Source of the DNA: Vespula vulgaris | Taxonomy: Eukaryota > Arthropoda > Insecta > Hymenoptera > Vespidae | Assembly (NCBI RefSeq): GCF_905475345.1 | Contig: NC_066594.1 | Coordinates: 2,786,001-2,850,000 of the forward strand | Direction of reading: 5' to 3' | DNA: 64,000 nucleotides | Shown here: positions 55,701-62,114 of the stretch, one piece after another | Layout of the letters: every line of letters starts with the position of its first letter | Numbering within the stretch: the first letter of the stretch is position 1 | Made by a program: the position numbers and the translations under genes | Notes under the pieces: model-generated | Seen by the model: only the letters and a program-made list of their open reading frames with translations | Told to the model about the DNA's origin: nothing | Databases searched by the model: none

Positions 55701-58700
55701 AACTAAATGACTCCTTTGAACTAATTTAACCATCAATTTGTACTAATCAATTCTCGAATAGAAGTGTAAGAAGATCCGAGAAAAATTATATCTACAAGTT
55801 AAACATTAAAACTTTAACTAGTAATAACCTGAAACTAAATGACAAGCTTAAATATCATGAAGAACAATTCTAATAAAATGTTAGAAAGCAACGATTATAA
55901 AACTATATTAAAATACATTATAAATACGTATGTTACATATTACTACGTAAGTTAATTGAAGAGTTTTATATTTGATATCTTTTTTGTAAATCATACAGAA
56001 AACAAAAGAAGTAAAAGGGTAGAAAAGATATACTGCTCGATCTTAGAATTCTCATGGTTGAATCAAAAGAGGACAGATTCCTTTAAAAAAAAGTCGTTAA
56101 CGCGGTTAGAAGCCACGACGAAAAAATTGTCCCACTTTTCTATGTGCACTTTATATATATATATACATACACATATATATTTTCTCTCTCTCTTTTTCTC
56201 TCTTCCTTTTTTCTCTCTTTGTCTCTGTTCTATCCCTTTGTGAACGACTCACAAGTCACAACTAGACCGCGCAAAGGATCGTCTTGGAATCGCGTTAAAG
56301 AACACAAAAGAACGAGCCTGCGAATTGTTTGTTATTCGAGTTGTCTCTATCTTCCTTTCTTTCTCTCTATCTATTTATCTTTCTATTTCTCGGTCTCTCT
56401 CTATTTTCTAAAAACTTTATGAATTTATCCATACCTATTGCAAGTTTTAAGACATAACGTGTGTTAGACTTCATTTTATTAAAATGTCGATTCTATCGAT
56501 TCGTTCTTTATATTTGATTCGCCTTTAATGTTAAAAAATTAAAGTTAAAATATAAAGATCGATGCGATTGAATAATTAAAATTAATTTAAAAAATTTTTG
56601 ATTAGAAGTCTATCAAATTTTTCTAATAAAACATTATAAACATTTTATTCGTCGTTTTTTCTTAAATCAAAAATATATATATATATATATAAATATTATT
56701 GAAGTAAATTTAATAATAACAAAAAAAAGTTTTCTTCAATTATAAAATATATTTATATGTAAATTATTTTACATGTCAATAAAAAGATCATATTTGTAAT
56801 AATTCTAAATCTTTAGGATATACTCAAAAAATGAGTAGTACTTATTGATAAAAATGATTAGAAACAAAGTATAAATTTTCGAACGAACAACCTGAATTTC
56901 GTCGTTCATCTCTTTCACATGCCGTTCCCATCGTTTATGAGAGAAAAAAAAACGAGTCTGTGATCGTCTTTGTTCAAATCGCAAGTTGATTTATAACTTC
57001 CGTAAAAGCCATCTTATTGTCGCTGCACGCTACCGTACTTTAAAAGTAGAACGAGCAGACGTTCCGATCGACCTAACTACTTTACTAAACAACAAGAAAT
57101 GTTGCTAACATATTTTTTATAAATATCACAAATTTTCATTTGGGTATTATATAAGTAGGTAAGTAACATATATAGTATAAAAAGTAAGCTACATATTTTT
57201 ATAATAGTTGACATATTTAAATAGACTTATATAATAGCCAATTCCCTAATAACCTAATATATATATATATCCATATATATATGTGTGTATGTATATTCTG
57301 ATTATCTAAATATATATGGAACCTAAATAAATAACTAAATAAATATGCATATATAAATATATTCGTATAAAATCATTGTTACTTCACAATTTCTCTTTCA
57401 TCATTAAAAAAATATAAAGGAATGAATTCATGAAATTCTGAATAAATCAACATAGAATAAAAATGTTTATAACAATTTGATAAATTGACTCGAATTACTC
57501 AGTATAGAAACAATCGTTATACGCAATGAAACTTAATTCCTCATGATTGTTTCGAATAATACCTCCTTTCTCTCCCTCTCTCTCTTTGCCTCTCTGAAAT
57601 ATACACACATAAAGACGTATACAAATAAAATGAACTTAATTGTACTCGTACAAGTTAAAGATGTAATTGCGAAAGAGAAATTTCCATCTAGTTGTACGAG
57701 AACGGCCAATGATACGCAAAATGAATGAAGAATTTTCTAGTAATTTGACGTTCGCGGAAGCGAAAAGAGAAAACGTTCTTACTAAATTCACGTAAAGTTA
57801 ATTAAGGCTCGTTATAATGTCAAAACAAACGAGTTGAGTTATTTCTTAATAAATTTCATTATTATGTATATATATTCGTAAGGATTATCTCAAAATTATT
57901 GTACATATATTAATACATATTATATATAAATTAATATTATTATATTTCAATTAGAAAATTATTATATATATATTAATATTAACAAATTTAATATTTAATA
58001 TTAAAAATTAAAAAGTATATATAAAAAATAAATAAGAATGTAAATAAATTTATTATTTTTTTTTCGAATGTTTAAATGAATTTCCTTACTTTAATCAAAT
58101 AGCAATAATTATTATATTTGTTCCGTACTAATTAATCCAACTGCATATTCATCTTTCGTGATTCGAAACGATTTTAAAAATGATCTATGATCACGTTTCT
58201 ATGTACGTAAGCCTTTTCTTTCTGCATTGAGTAAACGTGATACATTACATTGAATCGTATGTGAAAGATATACGATCTTATACTAGGTGTTCAATTTATA
58301 AAATGACCTCTCAAAATATTTATTCAATTAAAAGTTATATAAATAAGATGAATAAGAGTTGAAAATAAATTTAAGTTTAAAGTTTCACTAATGATTTTCT
58401 TAAAGAAAGTTTTCACGAAAGAATTATTATTATTTTATTTTAATGCGATATTATATATACAATATATATATGATTCTTTCATTCATTAAAAATATATGAG
58501 CAAATGAACACATCTTTTATTAAAATTAAAATTAAATTTAATTACTAATTAAAAATAATCTAAATTTTTTTTTCTTATATCATTTGTTTGTTTACAGGAA
58601 GAATACGTGGCGGAAAATATACGTTGGACACCCATAGAATATTTCAACAATGCTATAGTAGTTGAATTATTGGAAGGCAAACGACCACCGGGATTATTTT

Positions 58701-61700
58701 TGGTACTCGATGATATTTGCGCAACGCTTCACGGTAGTAGTAGTGGTGCTGATTCTGGCTTACAAAAGGTACACGTTTCATAAATATTTATTGCAGAACA
58801 AATTGAAACAAAAAATAAAATAAAATCATGAAAGAATTAGCGAATAATATTTCATTGAAAAAGAAATAAATTTTTCTTTTGTTCTTTTTTTTTTCTTTTT
58901 TTTCTATTACTAAAAACGTGAGATAATTATAGGATTTTATGTAATTATGATTTAGAGCTAAATAAAAATTAATAAAATCAATAAATAAAAAAACAACCTG
59001 TTACATAAAAAATTTAAGAAATCGAATCTAAATTTCTATTTGGATTTTGTATTAATTGATTAAATTCATTAATTAAACAAAAAAATAAAAAAAGTAAGAT
59101 AAAGCAAATATTTAAAAAATTTTTCTTTCGTTATATTTATTGAAAGTCAACTTCACAAAGAAAAATTAGATGAACGTGTGTAATGGATGAATTATTATCA
59201 CTAATCATATTACAGAAACTGACGGCTGCGGCGAACCAGCACGCACACTTTCAAAACACCGCCGAGGGTTTCGCCATTCTTCACTATGCCGGTGTCGTAT
59301 CCTACTCAGTCGATGGATTCTGCGATAAAAACCGCGACGTGCTTTTCCTAGACTTGATAGAACTAATGCAGACAAGTACAAAGTAAGAAACTACGAACGG
59401 AGAGTTAAGAAATGTTTAGATGATACACGTGTTATTAATTTATATTAGTATGGAGAAAGACATAATTTCTATGCCAGCCATAAAAGTAAATTCATAGTGA
59501 TATACGTATATTTATATGTACAAGGTGTTTCATTTGACTATAGCATTTAAAATATCATTGTTGTTTTTAACGATACGAAAAAAATATCAGAGAAAAAAAT
59601 TATTTGTTCTCAAAGTAAAAATGTTTTAATTAACACGTGTGGGTGCGATCTCTATGATGTTGTTGAGAATGAGAGAGTGATGAGAGTAAAAAATGACAAA
59701 GTGAAGAAACTGGAAGTAACGAAATAGATTAGCTAGCTTTTTCACCGACATCTCATGTTGTTTGTTAAAACAATGGATAGAAATGATATTTATTCTGTCC
59801 AAAAGAATTTACATCGTTCTCATTCTCAGCGACTTTTTTTACAGAAAGAATTTATAACTTTTTCTAAAACTTCGCGAATATTCTAGTCATAGTTATGGTT
59901 ATATAAATAATTTATAATTGAAATATATTTGTTTCAGCCCTTTGGTCCGTACTCTATATCCACCTGAAAAAGATAGTTACAAAACGAAGACTTTACAAAA
60001 ATCTCGACCAACCACAGCTGGAAATAAAATAAGAACTCAAGCTAGCCGTTTGGTTGGACAATTGATGAGATGTACACCACATTACATTCGATGTATAAAA
60101 CCAAATGAAACGAAGAAACCTAGGGATTGGGATCAGGTCAGAGTCAAACATCAGGTAAGGTTTATTTCCTTCTTTTTAACTAACAATTTCAATCGATATA
60201 ATTAATCAAGCTAGGATACAGACACACACACATACATATCTACATAGAGTACTTAAGAGAAAACACGTTTATTCATTCCACAATATCCTAGGTCGAGTAT
60301 CTGGGTCTAAAAGAGAACATCAGAGTGCGCAGAGCTGGATTTGCCTATCGAAGGCCCTTTGCCAAGTTTCTCCACAGATATGCAATTCTTACGAAAGAAA
60401 CATGGCCACGTTGGTCAGGGGACGAGAAGCGAGGTGTGGAATACATACTTGGAAGTATTAACATAGATAGATCGCAATATCAGCTTGGAAGATCCAAATT
60501 ATTCATCAAAGCACCCGAAACAGTAAGTCTATTGAAAATTATTAGAATTTATCAACAAATAACTTTTTCGTTTATCAATTTAATCAAATACGTTTAAATT
60601 TATTGATCATTATTATATATATCATCAAAAATAACTTACACCACCTATTTATTACTCACACATATACATATATGGGAGAATGACTTTGATCACCTTTATA
60701 TTTAGTTATATGGGGAAATTATATTTAGTGATATAATTTATAGTTATATTTAGTGATATGGGGAAAAAATTTGGTTCACAAAGATCATACGATACGAAGG
60801 ATGTTATAATATAATATCAATAATTTTTTGTACGCAACGTGTAAAGAGCGTATGAAGGTCAACTGAATTTTTTAACAAAGAATCATGTTTTTGATTGTCT
60901 TGATCGATACAATTTAACAATTTCTATAAAACAATATTAATTCATATAAATCGAAAAATTATTAGTTTAAGAGATATTTCACAGTTATGTCCTTATTACG
61001 TAAAAAGTCTTTCGAGTTTTATTTTTTTTTGATTTTATATATTGCCGACTATTAATAAATCTTCTATCCTTTATTTTAAACAAACAAAATAAAATTTATA
61101 TAATTATAATACAAATTTAAATAATTTTATTATAGTTATGTCCTTATTACGAAAGAAAAGAAAAAATTCAATTTTAATAATTATTAACAAAATTGATTTT
61201 ATCATAACAATATTATTGCAATATTTAAATAAATAAAGAATAAATTACCCTTGAAAATGGTGTTGGTTTCAAGTCTCTACGACTTTCCGTTCCGAAGTTA
61301 TCATCTTCAAAAGATTTCCATTCATAATTTGCATAGTACAGCTGTTCGTAGTAATAGTAGTAGTAGTAGTAGTAGGACCGCGTAAATTCTCGGAATTTAT
61401 ATAGGTCAGTGTGTCACCGACCCGATATGAATGAAATTATATAGGTCAACGTAACATCTTACCTTTATATAGGAATATCTCTGGAAGTAAAAATCGTAGA
61501 AACTTGATTCAAGTACCATTTTAAAGAGCAGATTTTTCTCTATTTTTTCATCTTATTGTTAATAATAAATTAACAATATGTTATAAACAATTTCTGTAAA
61601 CAAATTCTTATAAACGAAATCTACCAGATTTTGCCACAAAAGAGAAGAAGAATTGAGGTTGCGACTAAATTATAAAATTATAATAAATTAATTATTAATT

Positions 61701-62054
61701 AATAAATAAATTACTTTTTTACCGAACAAATAATTTTTTTCTATATTATCAATATCCATGTCTTTTAATGCATGGGAATATCCCCGGAACTAAAACTCGT
61801 AGAGACTTGAAACAAATACCTAAAGTAAGTGCAGAGTAAGCGCTTACCCTACGCTTATCTTACACCATTATTACACGTAAGTGCAGAATAATGGTGCAAG
61901 GTAAGGTAAGAAACTATCACTCTCTTACTACTGTTATTTACTTACTACTACTCTTACTACATTTTAATCGCATCGACATGGTTTCTTGGCAATATTTAAA
62001 TTAAAATATCTATTTATCTAATAATTTCTGGACACACACACTATTTTTATATCG

Positions 62055-62114
<60 letters not shown>

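Larger units (their letters stand above)
28790..58597 (+). other. Intron 10 of the myosin gene (29.8 kb)
   Basis: Donor gtaagt after KAEQ, acceptor tttgtttacag before EEYVAENIRW; the two halves of the motor join exactly as in MYO1E. It contains the nested minus-strand gene (29528-31057), G+C-rich islands near 33.9 and 44.4-45.1 kb, long pyrimidine or purine tracts, many microsatellites and several diverged tandem duplications. No further coding gene could be supported. Confidence 0.9.
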
